Shown here: positions 8,513 through 17,614 of the stretch, piece after piece
Position numbering within the stretch: the first letter of the stretch is position 1
Layout of the letters: the number at the start of each line of letters is the position of its first letter
Source: Fusobacterium sp.
Lineage (GTDB): Bacteria > Fusobacteriota > Fusobacteriia > Fusobacteriales > Fusobacteriaceae
Reading direction: 5' to 3'
Length of the DNA stretch: 64,000 nucleotides
NCBI GenBank assembly: GCA_019416865.1
Contig: DXWL01000003.1
Coordinates: 28,186-92,185 of the forward strand
The notes under the pieces: model-generated
Seen by the model: only the letters and a program-made list of their open reading frames with translations
Databases searched by the model: none
What the model was told of the DNA's origin: nothing
Program-made: the position numbers and the translations under genes

Positions 8513-9298
8513 ATGAGCATTTATACAATGGGAATCGATATCGGTTCTACTGCATCAAAAAGTGTGATTATGAAAGACGGAAAAGAAATAGTCTGCAAAG
8601 CATTGATTGATGTTGGAGCAGGGACAAGCGGACCAGGCAGAGTAATAGAAGAGATTTTGACTAAAAGCGGAATGAAAAAAGAGGATATGGCGTGTATTTT
8701 AGCAACAGGATATGGGCGTAACTCTTTACTTGATTTAGCTGATTATCAAATGAGTGAGTTAAGCTGTCATGCCAAAGGGGCTCATTATTTATTTCCAAAT
8801 GTCCGTACAGTAATAGATATTGGAGGACAAGACGTAAAAATCTTAAAAATAGGTGCAAATGGAATATTAAACAACTTTGTAATGAATGATAAATGTGCTG
8901 CCGGAACAGGAAGATTCCTTGATGTTATGGCTAAAGTTCTGGAAGTTAAAGTAAGCGATTTGGAAAAATTGTCTGCAGAATCAACTAAGACTGTAAATAT
9001 AAGTTCTACTTGCACAGTATTTGCTGAGTCTGAAGTTATATCTCAACTTGCTAAAGCGACTGATAAAAGAGATATCATAAAAGGTATCCACAGATCAGTT
9101 GCTGGAAGAGTTGGAGGACTTGCAAAGAGAATAGGTCTTGAAAATGATCTTGTAATGACAGGAGGAGTTGCTCTTAACCATGGTGTTGTAGCAGCTCTTG
9201 AAGAGGAGCTTAATTTTAAAATTTTAACATCTCCATTAACTCAATACACAGGAGCTATTGGAGCAGCATTGTTTGCTTATCAAAAAGCAACAAAATAA
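8513..9298 (+). CDS. hgdC: 2-hydroxyglutaryl-CoA dehydratase activator (archerase)
   Basis: 261 residues, ASKHA (BcrAD/BadFG) fold, with the ATP-site motif GIDIGSTASKS and later GGQDVK and TGGVALN. The homodimer binds one [4Fe-4S] cluster between subunits; C128 and C167 match the ligands C127/C166 of the Acidaminococcus enzyme. ATP hydrolysis drives one low-potential electron into HgdAB to start the radical dehydration. GGAGGT at 8504-8509 sits ahead of the ATG at 8513, so the in-frame TTG at 8501 is rejected as start. Confidence 0.95.
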   Translation: MSIYTMGIDIGSTASKSVIMKDGKEIVCKALIDVGAGTSGPGRVIEEILTKSGMKKEDMACILATGYGRNSLLDLADYQMSELSCHAKGAHYLFPNVRTVIDIGGQDVKILKIGANGILNNFVMNDKCAAGTGRFLDVMAKVLEVKVSDLEKLSAESTKTVNISSTCTVFAESEVISQLAKATDKRDIIKGIHRSVAGRVGGLAKRIGLENDLVMTGGVALNHGVVAALEEELNFKILTSPLTQYTGAIGAALFAYQKATK

Positions 9299-9336
9299 TT
9301 TGGCATAAAAAAATAATAAAGGAGTGGAATAAAAAC

Positions 9337-10593
9337 ATGAGCGAAGTAAATAAGCCAGTAGAAGAAAAAAAACCAGCTAAGGTTGTACTTAGAGAGTTAG
9401 TAGAAAGAGAAGTATATCAAGCAGCATGGGAAGCTAAGAAAAAAGGAGAACCAGTAGGTTGGTCTTCATCTAAATTCCCTTCTGAAATATGTGAAGCTTT
9501 AGGATTAAAACTTGTTTATCCTGAAAACCAAGCAGCAGCAATCGGAGCAAAACATGGTGGAGAGAGAATGTGTGAACATGCAGAAGCTATGGGATTTGAC
9601 AACGATATCTGTGCTTATGCAAGAATCAACTTAGCATATGCAGCTGGATTTGAAGCAGAAGAAAAACCAATGCCTCAACCAGACTTCGTATTATGCTGTA
9701 ACAATATCTGTAACTGTATGACTAAATGGTATGAAAACCTTGCAAGAATGCATAACATTCCATTAATCATGATCGACGTTCCATACAGCAATACTAAAGA
9801 AGTAAGCCAAGCTCAAGTTGACTACTTAAGAGGACAATTTGACGACGCTATCGTTCAGCTTGAAAAAATAGCAGGACGTAAAATGGATATGAAAAAATTC
9901 GAAGAAGCTTGTGAAAACGCTAACCGTTCAGCAAAAGCTTGGTTAAAAGTATGTTCTTACCTACAATACAAACCATCTCCATTTGCTGGATTTGACCTGT
10001 TCAACCACATGGCAGACATCGTAACAGCTCGTGCTAAAAAATCAACAGCTGAAGCTTTTGAAGCACTTGCAGAAGAATTAGAAGCAAATGTAAAAGCAAA
10101 TAAATCAACTTGGAAATACGACGAAAACTACAGAATCATGTTTGAAGGAATCCCTTGTTGGCCTCAACTTCAAAAACTATTTGCTCCATTAAAAGAAAAA
10201 GGAATCAATACAACAGCAGTTGTTTACGCACCTGCATTTGGATTCGTTTACAACAACATGGACGAATTAATGAGAGCTTACTGTGTTGCACCAAACTCAG
10301 TATGTCTTGAAAAAGGTGTTGAATGGAGAGAAACTCTATGTAAAGAAAACCATGTAGATGGAATTCTTGTTCACTACAACAGAAGCTGTAAACCATGGAG
10401 TGGATATATGCCTGAAATGGAAAGAAGATTCCGTAAAGACTTAGGTGTAGCAGTTGCTGGATTTGACGGAGACCAAGCTGACCCAAGAAACTTCTCAGAC
10501 GAGCAATATAGAACTCGTGTTGAAGGATTATTTGAAGTAATGGAAGCAAACAGAGCTAAAAAAGCTGCTGAAAAAGAGGGAGGAGACAAATAA
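9337..10593 (+). CDS. hgdA: (R)-2-hydroxyglutaryl-CoA dehydratase alpha subunit
   Basis: 418 residues of the HgdA/BcrB-C family. The Cys-rich stretch CCNNICNCMTKW (about residue 121) and NRSCKPWSGYMP near residue 348 carry cluster and active-site residues of the [4Fe-4S] alpha subunit. With HgdB it removes water from 2-hydroxyglutaryl-CoA to give (E)-glutaconyl-CoA by a ketyl-radical mechanism, after activation by HgdC. The first 25 residues are a charged extension. AAAGGAGTGG precedes the start, and the stop overlaps the hgdB ATG by one base. Confidence 0.94.
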   Translation: MSEVNKPVEEKKPAKVVLRELVEREVYQAAWEAKKKGEPVGWSSSKFPSEICEALGLKLVYPENQAAAIGAKHGGERMCEHAEAMGFDNDICAYARINLAYAAGFEAEEKPMPQPDFVLCCNNICNCMTKWYENLARMHNIPLIMIDVPYSNTKEVSQAQVDYLRGQFDDAIVQLEKIAGRKMDMKKFEEACENANRSAKAWLKVCSYLQYKPSPFAGFDLFNHMADIVTARAKKSTAEAFEALAEELEANVKANKSTWKYDENYRIMFEGIPCWPQLQKLFAPLKEKGINTTAVVYAPAFGFVYNNMDELMRAYCVAPNSVCLEKGVEWRETLCKENHVDGILVHYNRSCKPWSGYMPEMERRFRKDLGVAVAGFDGDQADPRNFSDEQYRTRVEGLFEVMEANRAKKAAEKEGGDK

Positions 10594-11723
10594 TGACTAG
10601 AATTGAGGAATTATTAAATAATTTTAGAGAAATAGCATATAATCCAGAAAAACAAATGGCTAAATATAAAGCTGAAGGTAAAAAAATAATCGGATGTTTC
10701 CCATACTATGTTCCTGAAGAAATAGTATATGCTGCAGGAATGGTTCCATTTGGTGTTTGGGGAACTCACGGAACAATCAGCAGAGCTAAAGAATATTTTG
10801 CATCTTTCTACTGTACAATAGCTCAAATGAACTTAGAAATGGCATTAGAAGGAAAATTTGACGGATTATCAGGAGTTATCTTATCATCTATGTGTGATAC
10901 TCTTCGTCCATTAACTCAAAACTTTAAAGTGGCAATACCTCAATTACCATTTATGTTCTTAGCTCATCCACAAAACAGAAAACCTGAATATGGAATTAAA
11001 TTTACTATGCATGAATTCAGCAGAGTAAAAGGACAATTAGAAGAAATAGCTGGACATAAAATAGAAGATGAAAAAATGTTCGAAGCTTTTAAAGTTTACA
11101 ATGAAAGCAGAGCTACAAGAAGAGAATTCGTAAAACTTGCAGGAAAACACCTTGAAGCTATATCTGCAGTAAACAGATCTGCTGTACTTAAGAGTGCTTT
11201 CTTCATGCTTAAAGATGAACATACAGCTATGTTAAAAGAACTTAATGCTGAACTAGCAAAACTTCCAGAAGTTAAATGGGATGGAATCAAAGTTCTTACT
11301 TCAGGAATCATCTTAGACAATCCTAAATTATTATCAATATTTGATGAATATAAAGTTGCTATAGTTGCTGATGATGTGGCTCATGAATCAAGAGCATTCA
11401 CAACAGATGTTCCAATGGATATAGAAGATCCAATCAGAGCTCTTGCAGTTCAATTTGCTAACCAAGACAACGATACAATCTTATACGATCCATTAATCGA
11501 AGAACGTCCAAAATATGTAGCTAACAAAGCTAAAGAAGCAGGAGCAGATGGTGTTGTTGTAGTAATGATGCAGTTCTGTGACCCAGAAGAAATGGAATAT
11601 CCATCATTAAGAAAAGCTCTTGATGAGGCTGGACTTCCTCATATTAAATTTGGATTCGACCAACAAATGGTTGACTTCGGACAAGCAAGAACTTCATTAC
11701 AAGCTTTTGCAGAAAGCTTATAA
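10593..11723 (+). CDS. hgdB: (R)-2-hydroxyglutaryl-CoA dehydratase beta subunit
   Basis: 376 residues, same family as HgdA but slightly shorter. It shows the N-terminal segment PEEIVYAAGMVPFGVWG and the Cys-containing SSMCDTLRPL motif. It forms the HgdAB heterodimer holding the dehydratase iron-sulfur clusters (and flavin in known enzymes). Its ATG shares a base with the hgdA stop (TAATG), consistent with translational coupling and 1:1 synthesis; GAGGGAGG of hgdA's end serves as ribosome site. It is the last gene of the locus, followed by a strong terminator. Confidence 0.94.
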   Translation: MTRIEELLNNFREIAYNPEKQMAKYKAEGKKIIGCFPYYVPEEIVYAAGMVPFGVWGTHGTISRAKEYFASFYCTIAQMNLEMALEGKFDGLSGVILSSMCDTLRPLTQNFKVAIPQLPFMFLAHPQNRKPEYGIKFTMHEFSRVKGQLEEIAGHKIEDEKMFEAFKVYNESRATRREFVKLAGKHLEAISAVNRSAVLKSAFFMLKDEHTAMLKELNAELAKLPEVKWDGIKVLTSGIILDNPKLLSIFDEYKVAIVADDVAHESRAFTTDVPMDIEDPIRALAVQFANQDNDTILYDPLIEERPKYVANKAKEAGADGVVVVMMQFCDPEEMEYPSLRKALDEAGLPHIKFGFDQQMVDFGQARTSLQAFAESL

Positions 11724-11758
11724 TTTAAACTCCCAAACTTAACTTAAATAGAAAAATT

Positions 11759-11792
11759 AAAAAGCAACAGGAAACTGTTGCTTTTTAAGATT
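11759..11792 (+). terminator. Intrinsic terminator ending the hydroxyglutarate operon
   Basis: AAAAAGCAACAG (11759-11770) pairs perfectly with CTGTTGCTTTTT (11775-11786) around a GAAA tetraloop, with further U residues following. A compact, strong terminator. Confidence 0.93.
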
Positions 11793-11832
11793 TTATAGAG
11801 TTTTTATTTTAAGAATTATAAAGGAGGCAAAT

Positions 11833-12720
11833 ATGCAGTTTACAGCTTTTAAAGATTTAAAATCTCAAAGAGAATATATTGGTATATTTGAAGGAGAAAA
11901 TATTTTAGAAATAAACTCTTTAGGACTTTCAAGAGAGTATAAAGATATGCAGGATGTAATAGAGAATTTTTCTCATAAAGACTGTGAAAAAATTCAAAAT
12001 ATTTTACAAGAGAAAGATTTTAATAATGCAGATATTTTTAAAACAGCTGAAGTAAAAATTTTATCTCCTATAAAAAAGACTGTACATGATATAATATGTG
12101 CAGGTTTTAACTACATGGATCATTTGAAAGAAATAAAAAAAGACACTACAAGTAAACCATTAAACAGTGTATATTTTACAAAAAGAGCCAGTGTAATAAT
12201 AGGGCAGGACGATGAAATAGATGGACATCTTGATATAGATGAAGCTCTTGATTATGAAGTGGAACTTGCTGTTATAATAGGAAAAAAAGGTTATAAAATA
12301 AAAGCTGAAGATGCAGAGGAGTATATTTTTGGTTATACTATTATGAATGATATATCTGCCAGAGGGCTTCAGGGAAAATACAGACAATGGTTTATAGGAA
12401 AGAGTCTTGATACTTTTACTTCCATAGGACCTGTAATAGTTTACAAAGATGAATTGAAAATGCCTTTTGATCTTGAAATTTCAAGTTATGTAAATGGAGA
12501 ACTTAGACAGTCTTCAAATACAAATCTTATGATAACAAATATAAGAGATATGATAGCTGAACTTTCTCAAGGAATAACTCTTGAGCCTGGAGATATTATT
12601 TCGACAGGTACTTGTTCAGGTGTAGGAGTGGGATTTAAACCTCCTAAATATATGAAATCGAAAGATATAGTAGAATGTAAAATAGAAAGAATAGGAACAT
12701 TGAGAAACATAGTAAAATAA
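11833..12720 (+). CDS. Fumarylacetoacetate hydrolase (FAH) family protein
   Basis: 295 residues. The N-terminal 75 residues are a small lead domain, followed by the FAH catalytic fold with CAGFNYMDHLKE (about residue 92), the metal-binding DYEVELAVIIG region, GYTIMNDISAR and STGTCSGVG near the end. Family members hydrate, decarboxylate or hydrolyse C-C bonds in 2-oxo or enol acids and need Mg2+/Mn2+. The substrate cannot be read from sequence. The gene sits 20 bases before a sodium:solute symporter, suggesting that the pair imports and processes one organic acid. AAAGGAGG provides the start signal. Confidence 0.85.
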   Translation: MQFTAFKDLKSQREYIGIFEGENILEINSLGLSREYKDMQDVIENFSHKDCEKIQNILQEKDFNNADIFKTAEVKILSPIKKTVHDIICAGFNYMDHLKEIKKDTTSKPLNSVYFTKRASVIIGQDDEIDGHLDIDEALDYEVELAVIIGKKGYKIKAEDAEEYIFGYTIMNDISARGLQGKYRQWFIGKSLDTFTSIGPVIVYKDELKMPFDLEISSYVNGELRQSSNTNLMITNIRDMIAELSQGITLEPGDIISTGTCSGVGVGFKPPKYMKSKDIVECKIERIGTLRNIVK

Positions 12721-12739
12721 ATTTTTTTGGAGTGATCAG

Positions 12740-14116
12740 ATGCAGTTAAGTGTATATCACCTTTTAGGAATAGGAATAGTTGTAATCCTTATGTGTTTTG
12801 TGGGGATTTTCAGTGGAAAAAATACAAAAAATGCTAAGGATTTCAATACAGGAAATTCAGGGCTTACAACAGCAGTAATTGTAGGAACAATAACAGGAAC
12901 TCTGGTAGGGGGAGCTTCTACCATTGCTACAACTCAATTAGCTTTTGAATATGGTTATTCAGCTCTTTGGTTTAATCTTGGTTCAGGTTTAGGTTGTTTG
13001 TGTTTGGGGCTTTTCTTTACAGATAGATTGAGAAAAAATAATACGCTTACAATTCAAGAGATGCTTGAAAACAGATATGGGAAAAAGGTAGGAACTATAT
13101 CAGCTGTTTTCAGTTCTCTGGGAATATTTTTAAGTATAGTGGCACAGCTTTTTTCTGCAATAACAATTCTTGTAACAGTCTTTCCTATGAGTATAACTAC
13201 AGCTGGAATAATTACCTGTATGGTTATGGGGTCCTATGTTGTTTTTGGAGGGATAAAAGGAACAGGGATAATAGGAGTAATAAAACTTGCACTTCTTTAT
13301 ATTGCTCTTATTTTTATGGTATACACAGCTTTTGCTTCAATAGGAAACATGGATGAGTTTATCTCATATTTCCCCCGTGAAAAATATTTTAATTTTTTTG
13401 CAAGGGGAATGTGGAAGGATTTGAGTGGTGGGCTTTCACTTATGTTGGGGGTTATCTGTACTCAAACTTATGTTCAGGTTATTATAGCAGGAAGAAATAA
13501 AAAGGCTGCTGTTCAAGGGACACTTATAAGTGCTTGTCTTATTCCCCCTATAAGTATAGCCGGAATAGTTGTAGGAATGTTTATGAAATATCATTTTCCT
13601 AATATGAACTCAGCTCTTGCTTTTCCAATGTTTGTAATAAATTATATTCCTGATCTTGCAGGAGGACTTATTTTAGGGACTCTTTTTGTGGTGATAACAG
13701 GATCTGGAGCAGGACTTATTTTGGGAATATGCAGTATTATGTCAAATAATATTTATCCTAAAATTTTTCCAAATATTAAAGAGAACAGAAAACTTTTTAT
13801 GATAAGAGGAACTATTGCAGCAGTGCTTCTTCTTACATTCAGTACAACTCTTGGAAATGGAAAAGATTTTATTTTGGAATGGAGTTTTATGGCAATGGGG
13901 CTTAGAGCTATGACAGTTTTATTTCCAATGTGCAGTATTTTATTTTTAAAGAAAAAAATAAAAAATATATATGTACTGGCAAGTATAACTTTAAGTCCTC
14001 TTCTTGTAGCTGCAGGAAATATGATTTTTAATCTTAAAATAGATGCTCTTTACACAGGACTTGCGATATCTTTTGTGATAATGGCAGGAGGATATATTTT
14101 TTCTTCTGAAAAATAA
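12740..14116 (+). CDS. Sodium:solute symporter (SSS family)
   Basis: 458 residues with about 12-13 hydrophobic helices. The family core GTITGTLVGGASTIATTQLA (about residue 50) and GSGLGCLCLGLFF fit the SSS/LeuT-fold symporters, which cotransport Na+ with sugars, amino acids or carboxylates. Its operon mate is the FAH hydrolase, so a carboxylate is the likelier cargo; this is inference. Translation starts at the ATG in GATCAGATG, preceded by TTGGAGTG. A terminator follows directly. Confidence 0.85.
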   Translation: MQLSVYHLLGIGIVVILMCFVGIFSGKNTKNAKDFNTGNSGLTTAVIVGTITGTLVGGASTIATTQLAFEYGYSALWFNLGSGLGCLCLGLFFTDRLRKNNTLTIQEMLENRYGKKVGTISAVFSSLGIFLSIVAQLFSAITILVTVFPMSITTAGIITCMVMGSYVVFGGIKGTGIIGVIKLALLYIALIFMVYTAFASIGNMDEFISYFPREKYFNFFARGMWKDLSGGLSLMLGVICTQTYVQVIIAGRNKKAAVQGTLISACLIPPISIAGIVVGMFMKYHFPNMNSALAFPMFVINYIPDLAGGLILGTLFVVITGSGAGLILGICSIMSNNIYPKIFPNIKENRKLFMIRGTIAAVLLLTFSTTLGNGKDFILEWSFMAMGLRAMTVLFPMCSILFLKKKIKNIYVLASITLSPLLVAAGNMIFNLKIDALYTGLAISFVIMAGGYIFSSEK

Positions 14117-14130
14117 TAAATTATTTAAAT

Positions 14131-14168
14131 GGAGCTGTTGCAAATTTAAATGCAGCAGCCCTTTTTTT
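14131..14168 (+). terminator. Intrinsic terminator after the symporter gene
   Basis: GCTGTTGCA (14134-14142) pairs with TGCAGCAGC (14151-14159), allowing one G-U pair, followed by CCTTTTTTT. It resembles the terminators at 59822 and 61299 (see findings). Confidence 0.88.
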
Positions 14169-14284
14169 ATTAATTAAAAAAGAATAGTAAATGTTTGAAA
14201 AAAAATATAAGAAATCAAATACTGAACAAAAAAGAAAATAAAATTGTAAAAAAACTGTAAAAATAATTTCTTTTTTTTGGAATA

Positions 14285-14322
14285 TATGATATCATAAAAA
14301 TAAGTAATGTTAACGATAACAT
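14285..14322 (+). promoter_or_regulatory. LacI-family operator and adjacent palindrome upstream of the ABC operon
   Basis: ATGTTAACGATAACAT at 14307-14322 is a near-perfect 16-base dyad with the central CG typical of LacI/GalR operators; only one pair mismatches. Eleven bases upstream lies the perfect palindrome TATGATATCATA (14285-14296). Both lie within 65 bases of the lacI start, so autoregulation of the whole operon is likely. A clear -35/-10 pair could not be fixed in this very AT-rich stretch; the palindrome region may contain the -10. Confidence 0.72.
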
Positions 14323-14348
14323 TTTTGTAAATAGAGAGTGTGATATAG

Positions 14349-15383
14349 ATGGCTATAGAGAAAAAAAAGAATATTACAATAAAAGATATAGCTAAACTTT
14401 CAGGATATTCTACACAGACAGTTTCACGGGTTGTGAATAATGATGCAAAAGTAAAAAAGGAAACTAAAGAAAAAATTTTAGAGATAATAAAAAAATATAA
14501 TTATAAGTCAAATTATTATGCAAAATCATTGGTATCTAAAAGCAGTAAAAATATACTTATTTTACTTAAAAGAAGATCAGGACATAAGGCAACTATTTGG
14601 ACAAATATTTTAGTAAATGAGGTAATTTTAAAAAATAAAAGAGATGATATATCTATAATGGTAGAACATTATTATAATGATGAGGAACTAAAAAAATCTT
14701 TGATAAATAAGAGCAGTTCTTTTGTAGATGGTGTCATACTTTTTTATGAAGAAAAAAATGATAAAAGAATTGAAATTTTAAAAAGAAATGAAATTCCTTT
14801 TGTAGTATTTGGAAAAAGCTATGATGAAGAAAATATTTATGTAAGTAATGATGATTTTAATTCCAGCTTCAAAGCAATAGAAAACTTTTTTAAAGATGGA
14901 ATTGAAAATATTGCTTTTATAACAGGAAGCAGCAGCCCTATGAATGAAGAAAGATTACGTGGAGTACAGGAAGCTTATAGAAAAAATAATAAAGATATAT
15001 CTAAATTGATAATAGAGAGAGAGGTTAATACCTCTGATGAAATAAAAAGAACAGCAAGAAAGTATATAGATAATTTACCTGAATGTTTTTTTGTAAATGG
15101 AGATGAAAAAGCTATTGTCTTAATGAGAGAGCTTTTTAATTTTGGGATACAAGTACCAAGAGATGTATTAATTATGGGGTTTGATAAACTTCCAGTTTCA
15201 GAATATACAATTCCTTCTCTGAGTACTGTTTCATTAAACTACAAAAAATTAGCAGAAAAATTATTAGAAAAATTAATAAATATGATGGAGGGGATAGAAG
15301 AGAAAAAAGAGGAGATAGAAAGTGAATTGGTTCTAAGAGAAAGTACTGATATAAAAAAGTTTAAAAATCAAGGAGGGAAATGA
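14349..15383 (+). CDS. LacI-family transcriptional regulator
   Basis: 344 residues. An N-terminal LacI helix-turn-helix with ITIKDIAKLSGYSTQTVSRV (about residues 9-28) and the hinge region to about 60 is followed by a periplasmic-binding-like effector domain, ending in the typical PRDVLIMGFDKLPVSEY segment. It should repress the downstream importer genes until its sugar or sugar-phosphate ligand binds, using the operator at 14307. It overlaps the binding-protein gene by one base when the latter starts at 15383, so the regulator is part of the operon it controls. Effector unknown. Confidence 0.93.
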   Translation: MAIEKKKNITIKDIAKLSGYSTQTVSRVVNNDAKVKKETKEKILEIIKKYNYKSNYYAKSLVSKSSKNILILLKRRSGHKATIWTNILVNEVILKNKRDDISIMVEHYYNDEELKKSLINKSSSFVDGVILFYEEKNDKRIEILKRNEIPFVVFGKSYDEENIYVSNDDFNSSFKAIENFFKDGIENIAFITGSSSPMNEERLRGVQEAYRKNNKDISKLIIEREVNTSDEIKRTARKYIDNLPECFFVNGDEKAIVLMRELFNFGIQVPRDVLIMGFDKLPVSEYTIPSLSTVSLNYKKLAEKLLEKLINMMEGIEEKKEEIESELVLRESTDIKKFKNQGGK

Positions 15384-16696
15384 TGAAAGGGTTAAAAAAA
15401 GCGATTTTAATTGGAATGAGTTTAATGACACTTGGACTTGCAGGATGTGGTGGAGAGAAGAAAGCTCAAGAAGCAGAAGATGGAAAAGTTAAATTAACAT
15501 TTTACTTTCCAGTAAATGTAGGTGGAAAGGCAGCAAATTTAGTAAGTGAAATGACTGAACAATTCAACAGCCAAAACAGTGATATAGTTGTTGAGCCTGT
15601 ATATACAGGAAATTATGACGATACTGTAACAAAAATACAAACAGCAGCTCAAGGTGGAAATCCTCCAGAACTATTCGTTAGTTTAGCAACTCAAAGATTT
15701 ACACTTGCTCATGCTGGAATGGCAATGCCACTTGATAATTTAATAGCAGAAGACGGAGAAGATGGAAAAGCTTATATAAATGATTTCTTAACAGGATTTA
15801 TGGAAGACTCATATGTAGATGGAAAAATCTATTCTATTCCATTCCAAAGAAGTACAATGGTATTATTCTATAATAAAGATGCTTTCAAAGAAGTTGGTTT
15901 AGATCCTGAAAAAGCTCCTACTACTTGGCAGGAACTTGCAGATTATGGAGTAAAACTAACAACTGAAAACAGAAAAGGTGTTGGAATAGCTCTTAACTCT
16001 GGATCAGCTCAATGGGGATTCACAGGATTTGCTCTTCAAAATAGTGCTGATGGAAGAAATCTTATGAGTGAAGATGGAAAAGAAGTATACTTCAATACTT
16101 CTGAAAACGTAGAAGCATTACAATTTTGGTTAGATTTACAAAATAAATATAAAGCAATGGCAACAGGAATTGTTCAATGGACAGATCTTCCAACTCAATT
16201 CTTAGCAGGGGAAGTAGCTATGATATATCATACAACTGGAAACTTTGCTAACATAAGAGATAATGCAAAATTTGACTATGGTGTAGCATTCTTACCTGGA
16301 AATAAAAGAATAGCAGCTCCTACAGGAGGAGGAAACTTCTATATTACTCCAAACTTACCTGAAGCAAAAGAAAAAGCAGCTTGGAAATTTATTAAATTTA
16401 TGACAAATCCAGACAATGTTGCTAAATGGAGTATTGAAACAGGATATGTTCCTACAAGAGAAAGTGCTTACCAAACAGAACAACTAAAAGAATACTATGG
16501 AAAATATCCAGAAGCTTTAGTTGCTTATGAACAACTTCCATATGCAAAACCAGAACTTACAACTTACAATGCAGCTCAAATATGGAGAGTATTAAACGAC
16601 CATATCCAATCAGCTGTAACAGGAGAAGCAACTCCTAAAGAAGCTTTAGACAATGCACAAAAAGAAGCTACTGAAATTTTAAGTGAATATAAATAA
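15383..16696 (+). CDS. ABC transporter substrate-binding lipoprotein, UgpB-like
   Basis: About 437 residues with a lipoprotein signal: charged MKGLKK, a hydrophobic stretch, then LGLAGCGG, with lipidation at the cysteine. The mature part is a family 1 extracellular binding protein. LFYNKDAFKEVGLDPEKAPT and the Gly-rich APTGGGNFYI stretch resemble UgpB (glycerol-3-phosphate/glycerophosphodiester binding) more than maltose proteins. Two ATGs occur at 15380 and 15383; the second has better spacing from AGGAGGG. Lys/Gln/Ala-rich with AAC/TTC codons, in line with high expression. Ligand unproven. Confidence 0.88.
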   Translation: MKGLKKAILIGMSLMTLGLAGCGGEKKAQEAEDGKVKLTFYFPVNVGGKAANLVSEMTEQFNSQNSDIVVEPVYTGNYDDTVTKIQTAAQGGNPPELFVSLATQRFTLAHAGMAMPLDNLIAEDGEDGKAYINDFLTGFMEDSYVDGKIYSIPFQRSTMVLFYNKDAFKEVGLDPEKAPTTWQELADYGVKLTTENRKGVGIALNSGSAQWGFTGFALQNSADGRNLMSEDGKEVYFNTSENVEALQFWLDLQNKYKAMATGIVQWTDLPTQFLAGEVAMIYHTTGNFANIRDNAKFDYGVAFLPGNKRIAAPTGGGNFYITPNLPEAKEKAAWKFIKFMTNPDNVAKWSIETGYVPTRESAYQTEQLKEYYGKYPEALVAYEQLPYAKPELTTYNAAQIWRVLNDHIQSAVTGEATPKEALDNAQKEATEILSEYK

Positions 16697-16714
16697 GATA
16701 GATGAGGATTTCAG

Positions 16715-17602
16715 ATGAAAATAACTAAGAAAATGAAAGAAAATTTAACTGCTTGGGCTCTTTTGAGCCCAGCAATATTATTTATGCTGGTATTTACAGT
16801 GTACCCTATATTTAAGAGTATATCTTTAAGTTTCAGCAAATATAGTTTAGGAATGAAGGAGCCTATATTTATAGGGCTTAAAAACTACATTGACTTAGCT
16901 AAAAGTCCGTTGTTTTGGAAGATAATGTGGAATACAATATATTTTTCACTTATAACTATAGTTCCAAGTTTAGTGATAGGATTATTACTTGCTTTACTTG
17001 TTAACAGAAAAAATAAAAATGTTGGATTTTTAAGAACTGTATTTTTCTACCCAGTTGTTATGCCTATGATAGCAGTAGCAAGTATATGGTTTTTTATTTA
17101 TATGGGTAAAAATGGATTGTTTGACCAATTGCTTATGGCACTTGGAATGGAACCTATGAATGTTTTATCTAACAGAAAAACTGTGCTTCCTTTCATGGCA
17201 ATAATGTATGTATGGAAAGAAGTAGGATTTATAATGGTATTTTACTTAGCTGGTCTGCAGAATATTTCAGGAGAGCTGTATGAAGCAGCTTTAATTGATG
17301 GAGCTAGTCCTTGGAAAATATTAAAATATATAACTATCCCACTTTTAAAACCAACTACTATTTTTATTTCAACAGTGGCACTTACTAACTCATTTAAGTT
17401 GGTAGACCATATAGTTATTATGACAGAGGGAGCTCCAAATAATGGAAGTACATTACTGCTTTATTATATTTATCAACAATCATTTGTTAACTTTAACTAT
17501 GGAAAAGCAGGGGCATTAACTGTTGTAATGTTGATTTTATTGTTAATTGTATCTTTACCTAGATTCTTTAAACAAGATAAAAATACTCATTACAATTCAT
17601 AA
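16715..17602 (+). CDS. ABC importer permease, MalF/UgpA-like
   Basis: 295 residues with six predicted membrane helices. The cytoplasmic EAA loop reads EAALIDGASPWKILKYITIP (about residue 190), the contact site for the ATPase. It forms one half of the transmembrane channel with the next gene product and receives substrate from the lipoprotein encoded upstream. The gene starts 18 bases after the binding-protein stop with GATGAGGA as a weak ribosome site. The family is clear; the sugar or phosphodiester specificity is not. Confidence 0.9.
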   Translation: MKITKKMKENLTAWALLSPAILFMLVFTVYPIFKSISLSFSKYSLGMKEPIFIGLKNYIDLAKSPLFWKIMWNTIYFSLITIVPSLVIGLLLALLVNRKNKNVGFLRTVFFYPVVMPMIAVASIWFFIYMGKNGLFDQLLMALGMEPMNVLSNRKTVLPFMAIMYVWKEVGFIMVFYLAGLQNISGELYEAALIDGASPWKILKYITIPLLKPTTIFISTVALTNSFKLVDHIVIMTEGAPNNGSTLLLYYIYQQSFVNFNYGKAGALTVVMLILLLIVSLPRFFKQDKNTHYNS

Positions 17603-17614
17603 GAGGAGAAAAGA

